Origin: Fluctibacter halophilus
Lineage (GTDB): Bacteria; Pseudomonadota; Gammaproteobacteria; Enterobacterales; Alteromonadaceae
Length of the DNA stretch: 64,000 nucleotides
Reading direction: 5' to 3'
Assembly: GCF_020687825.1 (NCBI RefSeq)
Contig: NZ_JAJEWP010000006.1
Coordinates: 186,001 to 250,000 of the forward strand
Part shown: positions 20,023 through 26,927 of the stretch, one piece after another
Position numbering within the stretch: the first letter of the stretch is position 1
How the letters are laid out: every line of letters starts with the position of its first letter
Translations under genes and position numbers: made by a program
Notes under the pieces: generated by a model
The model's database searches: none
Told to the model about the DNA's origin: nothing
What the model saw: the letters and a program-made list of their open reading frames with translations, nothing else

Positions 20023-21047
20023 TCATCACCTGTGAGGTCGACCAATCTTTCGAACATCAGATCCATCGAATGATCGGGAAACAACAACAATAGGTCAAAG
20101 TTAATGCCATGGCTCTTGATCGCATAGCCGATTTCAACCGCCATGATCTTACTCCAGCGCGACACATTGTTGCTCAGCAAGGCATCGACGTCACAGTGGC
20201 GGCCCAACACAATCGGGTGATTGTGGCTGAAATTGACGTGCAATTGGGTCGACAATGCATGCAGACAGGCACTGATCAGGATATTGGACACATCCAACAG
20301 GGCTTCCAGTTCCAGCTCTTCGGTGACTACGGTATTTTTATAATCCAGCAATTTGACCATATCGGCGAAGTTCGCATCATTGAAGATCAGCAGCGCTTCT
20401 CCCTTAATGCCGGCGCTGATAAAGCCCTGGGAAATTGCCGACACCTGTGCATTGCGCTGCACTTCTGCAATCGCCATATGCAGCTCGGTGGACTCAATCA
20501 GGTTAACGTTGGGGATCGGTAAATCGATAAACTCATCCAACAGCGTCGCCAGCTTTTCACCGGCCTGTCCCATGGCCACGTTGGCCATTTCGCGAAAAAT
20601 GTCGAGCTTCTCCGACATTGGACTGTCGATACTGACGACCTGCTGTTGCTCTTTTTCCCGTCGTGACGCACCTTGATCACCGGCATACAAACCGTATTGT
20701 TCGAGGATTTCCGACAGTTTCAGGTTATCAATCGGCTTGCGAATGAAATCCAGCGCACCCAGCTTCAGCATGCGCTCCCGGGCTTCGGGCTGAACATCGC
20801 CGGACACCACAATCACCATGGTCGGCAAATCCTGATCCTTGATCGCCTGCATCGTCTGGTAACCATCCATGACCGGCATGTTCAGATCCAGAAACATCAC
20901 GTCAGCTTTGCCCTGATGTATCTGTTCCAGCGCCATTTTGCCATTTTCAGCGAAGGAAATGTCGACATCCCAGCCATCTGGGATCGAACGCGCCATTTGC
21001 CGCCGTGCAAAACCGGAGTCATCGCAAATTAACACTGCCGTACTCAT
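20019..21047 (-). CDS. Response regulator fused to a CheC-type phosphatase domain
   Basis: In this 342-aa protein residues ~3-120 are a receiver domain with DD at 9-10, phosphoacceptor Asp54 (MFLDLNMPVMDG) and the K of RKP near 104. Residues ~145-340 are CheC/CheX-like. A full D-x3-E-x2-N-x22-P phosphatase motif starts at Asp149 (E153, N156, P179). A second copy has Glu248, Asp252, Asn255 and Pro278, with the usual catalytic Glu replaced by Asp. CheC proteins dephosphorylate CheY-like receivers. The translationally coupled PAS-GGDEF gene follows. No chemotaxis operon is nearby. Confidence 0.88.
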   Translation of the reverse strand: MSTAVLICDDSGFARRQMARSIPDGWDVDISFAENGKMALEQIHQGKADVMFLDLNMPVMDGYQTMQAIKDQDLPTMVIVVSGDVQPEARERMLKLGALDFIRKPIDNLKLSEILEQYGLYAGDQGASRREKEQQQVVSIDSPMSEKLDIFREMANVAMGQAGEKLATLLDEFIDLPIPNVNLIESTELHMAIAEVQRNAQVSAISQGFISAGIKGEALLIFNDANFADMVKLLDYKNTVVTEELELEALLDVSNILISACLHALSTQLHVNFSHNHPIVLGRHCDVDALLSNNVSRWSKIMAVEIGYAIKSHGINFDLLLLFPDHSMDLMFERLVDLTGDE

Positions 21048-21118
21048 GTGGCGCCCGCACCCCTCGATTGATCACATTTTCGCCAAACCGGCGACATTTA
21101 ACCCTACAACCGTACTCT

Positions 21119-21392
21119 GTACAAGGCTAGAGCATAATTTAGGCATATGAAAGAGAAGACTTTTTTATTCCTATGCGAATTCCGGAAAGAGCATCACACC
21201 GAGAAAAGATGCTGTATGGCAGGGTGGTACTGATTCGCCTTTACACAGAAATCGTCAGACGATACTCGCGTCTCCAGATCCCGAAGCGGATTGATGTTCA
21301 GGCGCGGGGGTCACAGGGCGTGCGTTTACGTTGAACGTCACGCATCAATTCGAGCAGCTTCTGATAGATGTACGCAATGATAAAGGCTGATA
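21119..21392. repeat. Left copy of imperfect direct repeat (thyA 3' end plus downstream flank)
   Basis: This stretch matches 26639 to about 26927 in the same orientation. Shared landmarks are GTACAAGnCTnGAGCA at the outer edge (21119 and 26639), CAT(A/G)TGAAAGAG, the stop-codon region, GGATTGATGTTCAG and ACGTCACGCATCAA. Similarity continues at least 70 bp past the ThyA stop codon. The two copies delimit the bacteriocin island. Confidence 0.8.
21194..21392 (-). pseudogene. Decayed C-terminal fragment of thymidylate synthase (thyA remnant)
   Basis: Reading the minus strand gives AYIYQKLLELMRDVQRKRTP, then, after a frameshift, RLNINP, DLET, SSDDF, QYHPAIQH and FSV followed by TGA. These line up in order with residues ~213-283 of the intact ThyA encoded at 26711 ([42 protein letters not shown]). 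Relative to intact ThyA it has a frameshift near the CDPR region and loss of about four codons after INP. It begins about 30 bp beyond the exporter stop codon. It is most simply the displaced original 3' end of thyA after insertion of the island. Confidence 0.88.
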
Positions 21393-21422
21393 ATGATGAG
21401 TAGCCAATACTTCCCTGTATGA

Positions 21423-23591
21423 TCAACTTGCTGTCTTACAATCTTCGACGGTTAAGTTGACCAGAACACCATTTCTTAAACAATAAACCTGCTCTGCCAT
21501 GGCAATCGTTTCTTGCCGATGAGCGATCATAATGCGTGTCATCGGAAAATGTTGAATCTGTTCGCTGATCTTGGCTTCATTATCTTTATCTAAATGACTT
21601 GTGGCTTCATCCATGAATAGTACGCAAGGCGATCGATACAAAGCCCGGGCCAGTAATAATCGCTGCACTTGTCCACCGGATAGGTTTGAACCCATATCAC
21701 CTACCAATGAGTTATACCCCATCGTCATTTCAGTGATGTCATCATGAATGACGGCTAATTTGGCACAGTGTTCAATTTTCAGATAATTCGGCTGCGGGTC
21801 AAAAAAACTGATGTTATCGGCAATAGACCCCGCCAATAACGTATCATCTTGCATGACAGCAGCAATCTTTTGTCGATACATCTTCAGGCCAAGCTGAGTA
21901 ATATCTTTACCGTCGAGCGATACTTTGCCCGAGGTTGGCTGCAATAGACCCAACATAATTTTCATCAATGTCGTTTTACCCGCCCCGGAAGCCCCGGTAA
22001 TGGCGATTGACTCGCCAGCAGAAATTGTCAAGTTGACGTTATTTAGGATTGGCTTTTCTTGTTCAGAATAACGGAAGCAAATATTCTCCAGCTTGAGTTC
22101 ACCGGTATAACTATCAGATAAATTTTCATCGGCTAGATACATTGCCTCGCCTTCGCGATTTGCTTCTTGTTCAGATAATGCGATATCGGAAATACGATCG
22201 AGGTGTAAACGCATCATCCTAAACTGAATAATCTGCTCAATTAAATTGGTATAGCGTTCAGTAAGCTGCCCTTTGTACGCAATGAAGGCCAATACCATTC
22301 CAACCGTTAAACTATTTCCCATCACCATCACTGCGGCAAAATATATGACTAACACATTTTCTAACCCAAACAGCAGTTTGTTGAATGATTCAAAACTAAT
22401 ATCTAACCGGCCTAAACGGATTTCACTATTAATCACTTCAGCATAGCGATTTTGCCAGATGCCTTGACGTTGAGACTCATTGCCAAAGAGCTTTATCGAT
22501 TGAATACCGCGAATATTTTCCAAAAAGTAGGACTGCTCTTTGGCTGACGCCTGAATCATTTCTTCGGTTGCATGATGAAGAGGACGATACAATGCTAAGC
22601 GAACTAGCGTGTAGAGAACTATTGCACCCAGTACTACAGCCGTTAGTTTCAGAGAATACAGCGACATCATAACCAACACACTGATCGCCATAACACCATC
22701 GACCAGGGTTTCCACAAAGCCCGTCGTTATTCGTTCCCGAATGTGTGCCAACGAGCCGAATCGGGATACAATATCGCCAACATGTCGCGACTCAAAATAG
22801 TTCATTGGCAAGCGCAGTAAATGTCTGAGCAGGTTAATGCCCATTTGCATGTTGAGTAAGCTGGAAAGCCTTAGAATCAACCAGCTTCTTACCGCGTTAG
22901 TTACTACACTAATAATGGCAATGAGTGTAAATCCTATCGCCAATACTGTAAGCAATGGTTTGTCAAAGCTGACTAAAACTTCATCGACAACCCACTGCAT
23001 ATAGTACGGTGTCATCAATGCAAAGAGCTGTAGCACCAAAGACAGACCAATCAGTTTTACCAAGCCTGTTTTTAAGCCTGACATTGAAGACCACAGCTGG
23101 GTAAACTTCATTTTGGCTTTTTCTTCTTTGATTTCGAACTTACTCGTCGGCGTAAGCTCTAAACAGATTCCAGTGAAATGCTTACTAAACTCTTCTCTCG
23201 TAAAGCTGCGCTTACCAACTGCAGGATCGTTGACAAAATATTTGCCACCCTTTCCTTTACCGGAAACCTTGGTTAAAACAACAAAATGATTCATATCCCA
23301 ATGCAAAATACAGGGCGTTTGCAGTTTATGAACTTCATCAAGGGGACATTGTAAAGCACGGCTTGCCAGACCTAAGTTGTCACCCAGCTCAATTAGCTGT
23401 TGAAGATCCATACCCTTCAAATTTGCGGAATAGCGTTTGCGCATTGCAGGCATTTCGATTTGGTAACCATAGTAGCCTGCAATCATTGCTAAGGAAGCAA
23501 GGCCACACTCCGCCATTTCTGATTGCAAAATCAACGGAGTTACCGTGCTCACTGAGAAGTTTAATGAATGTTCTTTTATATCCGAAGTCAT
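21423..23591 (-). CDS. C39-peptidase ABC exporter of double-glycine bacteriocins (CvaB/LanT-like)
   Basis: This 722-aa protein is an inner-membrane exporter that cleaves leader peptides after GG and pumps the mature peptide out. An N-terminal C39 peptidase (residues ~15-145) has Cys in EMAECGLASLAMI, His in DMNHFVVL and Asp in VNDPAVG. The six-helix transmembrane domain (~165-445) is followed by an ABC ATPase (~485-715) with Walker A GASGAGKTT, signature LSGGQ and Walker B VLFMDEAT. All catalytic residues are present. Its ATG overlaps the stop of the small upstream gene (TAATG), so translation is coupled. It is the last gene of the island and visibly AT-rich compared with the flanks. Confidence 0.95.
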   Translation of the reverse strand: MTSDIKEHSLNFSVSTVTPLILQSEMAECGLASLAMIAGYYGYQIEMPAMRKRYSANLKGMDLQQLIELGDNLGLASRALQCPLDEVHKLQTPCILHWDMNHFVVLTKVSGKGKGGKYFVNDPAVGKRSFTREEFSKHFTGICLELTPTSKFEIKEEKAKMKFTQLWSSMSGLKTGLVKLIGLSLVLQLFALMTPYYMQWVVDEVLVSFDKPLLTVLAIGFTLIAIISVVTNAVRSWLILRLSSLLNMQMGINLLRHLLRLPMNYFESRHVGDIVSRFGSLAHIRERITTGFVETLVDGVMAISVLVMMSLYSLKLTAVVLGAIVLYTLVRLALYRPLHHATEEMIQASAKEQSYFLENIRGIQSIKLFGNESQRQGIWQNRYAEVINSEIRLGRLDISFESFNKLLFGLENVLVIYFAAVMVMGNSLTVGMVLAFIAYKGQLTERYTNLIEQIIQFRMMRLHLDRISDIALSEQEANREGEAMYLADENLSDSYTGELKLENICFRYSEQEKPILNNVNLTISAGESIAITGASGAGKTTLMKIMLGLLQPTSGKVSLDGKDITQLGLKMYRQKIAAVMQDDTLLAGSIADNISFFDPQPNYLKIEHCAKLAVIHDDITEMTMGYNSLVGDMGSNLSGGQVQRLLLARALYRSPCVLFMDEATSHLDKDNEAKISEQIQHFPMTRIMIAHRQETIAMAEQVYCLRNGVLVNLTVEDCKTAS

Positions 23592-23755
23592 TATGATGGA
23601 ACTACTAGAGCTATAAACCCAAACATTAGGAACATGTAAATCACAAACAACACTACTAACGTTTTAGACCGCAGTAGGGAAGATAAAAAGGCAAAGCTAA
23701 CTTCGTGTTGAGCTGCACTTCTCAACATATCTTTAGGACGTTTCATTTTCTTCAT
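23591..23755 (-). CDS. Small single-helix membrane protein, candidate immunity factor
   Basis: The product is about 54 aa from the ATG at 23755 (MKKMKRPKDM); starts at 23746 or 23728 are also possible. A basic, polar N-terminus is followed by one strong transmembrane helix (LVVLFVIYMFLMFGFIALVV) reaching the C-terminus. It overlaps the end of the upstream 75-aa gene and its stop overlaps the exporter start by one base. I do not recognise a family. Its place between bacteriocin and exporter genes and its size fit a bacteriocin immunity protein or an exporter accessory subunit, which is inference. Confidence 0.6.
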   Translation of the reverse strand: MKKMKRPKDMLRSAAQHEVSFAFLSSLLRSKTLVVLFVIYMFLMFGFIALVVPS

Positions 23756-23960
23756 TATTAACACGCAACCTTCTTCTAAAAGCGTTTCCAAAAATACTTT
23801 CACCCCTAATTAGCTGAACTAGAACATATATATTAAATGCAATTAGTAATAAGAAAATGCTGACAGAAAAAACGCCTAACGAACCATGCGTAATAGCTAA
23901 GGTTAAAGATAGTTTTAGAGCAGAAAATGAAAACAGAGGTATCAGGAGTGCTTTAATCAT
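23733..23960 (-). CDS. Small two-helix membrane protein, candidate immunity factor
   Basis: This 75-aa protein has two predicted transmembrane helices (residues ~4-24 and ~30-52), then a basic stretch FRRRLRV and an acidic tail. The ATG overlaps the stop of the CPBP gene (ATGA, 23957-23960), so it is translated in a coupled chain CPBP, this gene, the 54-aa protein, the exporter. No family was recognised. Small hydrophobic proteins in such positions are often self-immunity proteins, but nothing in the sequence proves it. Confidence 0.65.
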   Translation of the reverse strand: MIKALLIPLFSFSALKLSLTLAITHGSLGVFSVSIFLLLIAFNIYVLVQLIRGESIFGNAFRRRLRVNNEENETS

Positions 23961-24418
23961 ATCACCAACATCAAGAAGAATATAAATATCACATTATTAG
24001 AGGCATGAACAATTGTTGGCGATAAAATTGAATCGCTCTGTATTCTTAGCACACCTAAAATCCAACCTAAAACAAATAGCATTATGGGGACCAGCAAATT
24101 ACCGCTATAATGCAACACAGCCCAAAGGGCAGACGAAACAGTCAAAACCAATATCATTTTTAAGGCGCTTAATAGCTTAAAAAGTAGATATCTAAAAATG
24201 AACTCTTCAACCAATGGTCCGATCAGGCCAATAAAAATCAGGCTCCACCATACGCCATACTGGTTAAGCACATTTTTACTGCTAGTTACCTCTGAACTGA
24301 GATAGTCGGTATTCAGGTAAAGAAAATATAGAGTAATTAAGTATATAGAAAATAGAACGTACGCCTTATTCGAAGAAAAAATTAAAAGACGTCTTAATTT
24401 TTCCGAATCCATATTCAT
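23957..24418 (-). CDS. CPBP-family intramembrane protease (Abi/CAAX type)
   Basis: This 153-aa protein has four or five transmembrane helices and carries the CPBP motifs: EEFIFRYLLF (motif 1, the Glu-Glu pair and Arg), an HYSG-type motif 2 (LHYSGNLLVP) and HASNN (motif 3). CPBP proteins are frequent in bacteriocin loci, where they contribute to immunity or peptide processing. It follows the two bacteriocin genes across an intrinsic terminator and heads the coupled chain of small genes leading to the exporter. It is shorter than typical housekeeping CPBP proteases. Immunity is more likely than leader cleavage, since the exporter has its own peptidase. Confidence 0.8.
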   Translation of the reverse strand: MNMDSEKLRRLLIFSSNKAYVLFSIYLITLYFLYLNTDYLSSEVTSSKNVLNQYGVWWSLIFIGLIGPLVEEFIFRYLLFKLLSALKMILVLTVSSALWAVLHYSGNLLVPIMLFVLGWILGVLRIQSDSILSPTIVHASNNVIFIFFLMLVI

Positions 24419-24471
24419 GTATACATCCGCACCAGAAAAATACCGTTCAATTTACAACGTGGTATTGAAAA

Positions 24472-24496
24472 AAGGCGGCCAAGACAACCGCCTTAT
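24472..24496 (-). terminator. Intrinsic terminator between bacteriocin genes and immunity/export genes
   Basis: On the minus strand a 7-bp stem AAGGCGG/CCGCCTT with a 9-nt loop is followed by TTTTTTC. It lies 14 bp after the stop of the second peptide gene. Read-through would be needed for the downstream genes unless they have their own promoter, giving higher expression of the peptides. Confidence 0.8.
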
Positions 24497-24508
24497 AGGG
24501 TTCGACCA

Positions 24509-24670
24509 TTACAGTCTGTTTGTAGCAGCTCTCATGCTATCTGAATTGTGGCTTGCGCCACTCCAGTTTAAAGAACTCATGGTGTTGTAAGCGCCAACGG
24601 CTCGATTGGCCAACCAACCCCAAAAACCGCCTTGAACTGCTTTGATTTCTTTACTTGATAGTTCTCTCAT
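24509..24670 (-). CDS. Double-glycine bacteriocin (microcin-like) precursor, peptide A
   Basis: This 53-aa peptide is too short for routine gene calling. It starts with the leader MRELSSKEIKAVQGG, a typical double-glycine leader of the form M-R-x-L-x-x-x-E-[IL]-x-x-V-x-GG, as in microcin V-type precursors. The predicted 38-residue core begins FWGWLANRAV and ends RAATNRL. It has three tryptophans, many small and polar residues, net positive charge and no cysteine. A Shine-Dalgarno AAGGAG lies eight bases before the ATG and overlaps the stop of the sister gene, so the two are translated together. The C39 exporter encoded downstream would cleave after GG. The product looks new to me, but no database search was possible. 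Confidence 0.88.
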   Translation of the reverse strand: MRELSSKEIKAVQGGFWGWLANRAVGAYNTMSSLNWSGASHNSDSMRAATNRL

Positions 24671-24682
24671 CTTGACAGCTCC

Positions 24683-24823
24683 TTAAGGTTTCATGCTTTT
24701 TGCGAATTTGTACCAGCCATAAATGCTTGCAGCGTTGCCCGCTAGGTGGATGGCCAGGGCAACTCCAATTGGAATTACACCACCATTGACTTGCTTAATT
24801 TCATTCACGCTCAATTCACGCAT
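24683..24823 (-). CDS. Double-glycine bacteriocin (microcin-like) precursor, peptide B
   Basis: This 46-aa peptide has the leader MRELSVNEIKQVNGG, which shares 10 of 15 positions with the leader of the neighbouring peptide. The predicted 31-residue core begins VIPIGVALAIHLAG and ends FAKSMKP. It is markedly hydrophobic, with small-residue spacing (AGNAAS) like the helix-packing motifs of two-peptide bacteriocins, and has a basic C-terminus. A GGAGT Shine-Dalgarno precedes the ATG at 24823; an in-frame ATG 15 bases upstream is less likely because it overlaps that site. The cores of the two peptides are unrelated, which fits a two-component bacteriocin, though two independent toxins are also possible. 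Confidence 0.87.
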   Translation of the reverse strand: MRELSVNEIKQVNGGVIPIGVALAIHLAGNAASIYGWYKFAKSMKP

Positions 24824-24842
24824 AATGTTATACTCCATGTAT

Positions 24843-24994
24843 CCAACGACACGAGTGTGGTTGGGTATCTAAATTTCTCAATCTCGTAAGAGAATGAGGG
24901 TTTACTAAGGCTGGCTTTCGTTTTGCTCGCTAAAGTTGACGTGAGCCAGCCGCACTTTTCTGACAAAGCCTCTTCCGACGAAGTGCTTTGCCAG
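24843..24994. promoter_or_regulatory. Structured leader upstream of the bacteriocin peptide genes
   Basis: The 190-bp spacer between the HlyD gene and the first peptide gene holds three inverted repeats. At 24843-24864 CCAAC/GTTGG arms enclose an ACAC/GTGT stem. At 24909-24916 and 24944-24951 there are perfect 8-bp GGCTGGCT/AGCCAGCC arms 27 nt apart. At 24960-24969 and 24985-24994, 10-bp arms match at nine positions. None is followed by a clear T-run. They could be attenuators, mRNA stabilisers or operator sites that raise peptide expression over the adaptor gene. Confidence 0.5.
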
Positions 24995-25012
24995 AAAATC
25001 ACTTTAAATCTA

Positions 25013-26269
25013 TTAGCTTACGCGCCCCTTCAGGCTATATATGGGCTCAAGCAGCCATTCAATGAGCGTTCGTTGCTCTAACATAATATCCGCCTCAAAC
25101 AGCATGCCGCTTTTTAATTCAAACTCTTGCCCGTATGCTTGTATTTTCTGTTGGGCTAATTTTGCCCGTAAGCGATATACGGCTTCCTGGAATGGAATCG
25201 GTAACTGTACTTCGTTTGGTGTGATTAGTGCCCGGTCGATACGTACAATTTCACTTTCAATAAAGCCAAAACGTTGATAGGGAAAAGCATCAAAACGCAG
25301 ACGCGATATTTGCCCCTTGGCGATAAAACCAGCACTTCGGGTGGGTAAAAGTAGCTCTGCCACCAGCTCAGAGCCTTCAGGCAAAATATGAAGCAGCGGC
25401 TTAGATTGAGCCTTTGAAGGTGAAAGCGTTTCCCCCTCGACCACTTGAATACCCGTGACCGTGCCTGCATGACTAGCAGCTATCGTGTAGCGATGGCTGT
25501 TCTGAACTTGAGCCAGTTGATTTTCAATAGCCGACTTTTCACGCAACAAGCTATTAATGCGTAATGTATATTGTTGAGGTAAGTTTGCTTTATCAAAAAC
25601 GGCTTGGTTAATCTGATTGTTTTGCTGTAACAGTAAACGAGCAATGTTTTGTTTTTCCTGCTGCGCTTCTAATAAAGATTTCTTTTGATTTTCTTTCTCA
25701 TATTTTGAAACATACCCGCTGCTATTTAACCGCTCAACATCTTCTTGTTGTGCCAATAATAGCGCCAGCTTTTCGTTAGCAAGAATCAATTGCCTTTCCA
25801 AGGCTAACTTTTCGCTATTTAATGCTATTACTTTGTTTTCGAGGTTCCTGTTTTCTTCAACTTGAATTGTTTTATATTGTTTTATTTCTTCATCAATCAG
25901 CGCTAGTTGTGAGATCAGCTCACCTTGCAACTTACCACTTAAGCTTTTGCCATCCGCGCTATTTTTATGAACTACCATGGTTGCTAAGGGCTGACCCTTT
26001 TCGACTTTATCGCCCTCACTTACAAATAAACTATCTACCGTACCACCTTGAGTCGCAAAGCTTTTTATGACGCCTCCATTAGGCATTAAAAAGCCGCGAA
26101 CCGTCTCTTTTCGAGAATATTCTGCATTAATTAAGAATGCGACTATGGCAATAGCAATAGCCGCTACAATCGAAACAGTTAGCTTAATAGATAGTGGCTG
26201 TGCAAGAATAATAGCACCAGTCAAGCGCTCACTTTGATGGGAAACAGCTTCCTTTCTGAACAACGACAT
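25013..26269 (-). CDS. HlyD-family periplasmic adaptor for bacteriocin secretion (CvaA-like)
   Basis: This 418-aa protein has a short cytoplasmic N-terminus (MSLFRKEAVSHQSERLTGAI, typical of CvaA-type adaptors) and one transmembrane helix (~residues 30-48). A lipoyl-like half motif (~60-95) is followed by a long coiled coil (~105-250, rich in Glu, Gln, Leu and Lys) and a beta-barrel C-terminal region. It would link the C39 ABC exporter to an outer-membrane TolC channel not encoded here. It is the first gene of the island operon on the minus strand, immediately upstream of the two bacteriocin peptides, unlike many systems in which the adaptor sits next to the exporter. Confidence 0.9.
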   Translation of the reverse strand: MSLFRKEAVSHQSERLTGAIILAQPLSIKLTVSIVAAIAIAIVAFLINAEYSRKETVRGFLMPNGGVIKSFATQGGTVDSLFVSEGDKVEKGQPLATMVVHKNSADGKSLSGKLQGELISQLALIDEEIKQYKTIQVEENRNLENKVIALNSEKLALERQLILANEKLALLLAQQEDVERLNSSGYVSKYEKENQKKSLLEAQQEKQNIARLLLQQNNQINQAVFDKANLPQQYTLRINSLLREKSAIENQLAQVQNSHRYTIAASHAGTVTGIQVVEGETLSPSKAQSKPLLHILPEGSELVAELLLPTRSAGFIAKGQISRLRFDAFPYQRFGFIESEIVRIDRALITPNEVQLPIPFQEAVYRLRAKLAQQKIQAYGQEFELKSGMLFEADIMLEQRTLIEWLLEPIYSLKGRVS

Positions 26270-26710
26270 AACAACCCCTCAACCTCAGGGTCATATTAAT
26301 TCCCATATAATATCGGAGTCAACCGAGTTTACTATAAATTGTTAGGTCAAATTTAATACCCATCCTATTCTTCCCAGCAAAAATCAGCACCCCATTAATT
26401 TATATACATTTTATTGGATTGCTGCATACCTTGAGTTTGTACTGTTCTCACACATCAACCGGCTAATTATCGTTCAACAATGTGTATGTAAATCCCTCTT
26501 GATACACATCGCACTGCATTGCGGCAGATGTGTTATTCGGATGGTTGATAAAACCCGGACACGCTTCAACGCATTCATCAGGTTTTGTCAGCGGTTGCTT
26601 GGAGTGACGAGTGATATGCAACCTCACGCTACCGATGGGTACAAGTCTGGAGCACAAAAAGACATGTGAAAGAGGTGTTTTTTATACCACCAATGACATT
26701 GCGCGTTTGA
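26270..26710. other. AT-rich gap upstream of the bacteriocin operon, with a doubtful 64-codon ORF
   Basis: The 441-bp stretch between the HlyD start and the thyA stop is expected to hold the operon promoter. On the minus strand a TTGACT element (complement of 26320-26325) is followed after 17 bp by TTAATA, a mediocre -10. A 64-codon open frame at 26463-26657 starts with TTG without a Shine-Dalgarno. Another frame (MSFCAPDLYPSVA) starts just upstream at a better ATG but soon stops. I see no recognisable protein. The part from 26639 upward belongs to the thyA direct repeat. Confidence 0.4.
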
Positions 26711-26927
26711 TCACACAGAGAAGGGGTACTGGATCGCAGGGTGACACTGATACCCTTCCACACTGAAATCGTCAGTGGAGACCCAGGTTTCAATGTCTTG
26801 CAGCGTTTTGATGTCCGGATTGATGTTCAGACGGGGCGGTTCAAACGGTTCGCGGGTCAATTGGACATCACGCATCAACGGCAACTGATTCTCGTAAATG
26901 TGTGCGTTAACAATCTTATGGTACGCC
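26639..26927. repeat. Right copy of imperfect direct repeat (thyA 3' end plus downstream flank)
   Basis: This is the counterpart of 21119-21392. It covers the last ~70 codons of the intact thyA and about 70 bp beyond its stop codon. The two copies are diverged throughout, including the non-coding part, so they are not a recent exact duplication. Confidence 0.8.

Noticed and set aside
24811-25002. A 63-codon minus-strand frame in the spacer before the bacteriocin peptides
   Set aside because: It has no Shine-Dalgarno, runs across three inverted repeats, has no leader or membrane pattern, and overlaps the start of a much better supported peptide gene in another frame.
21119-26927. A phage- or ICE-type island with its own integrase
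   Set aside because: No integrase, recombinase, transposase or relaxase frame exists between the thyA repeats; the module can only have moved by homologous recombination or with functions now lost or supplied elsewhere.
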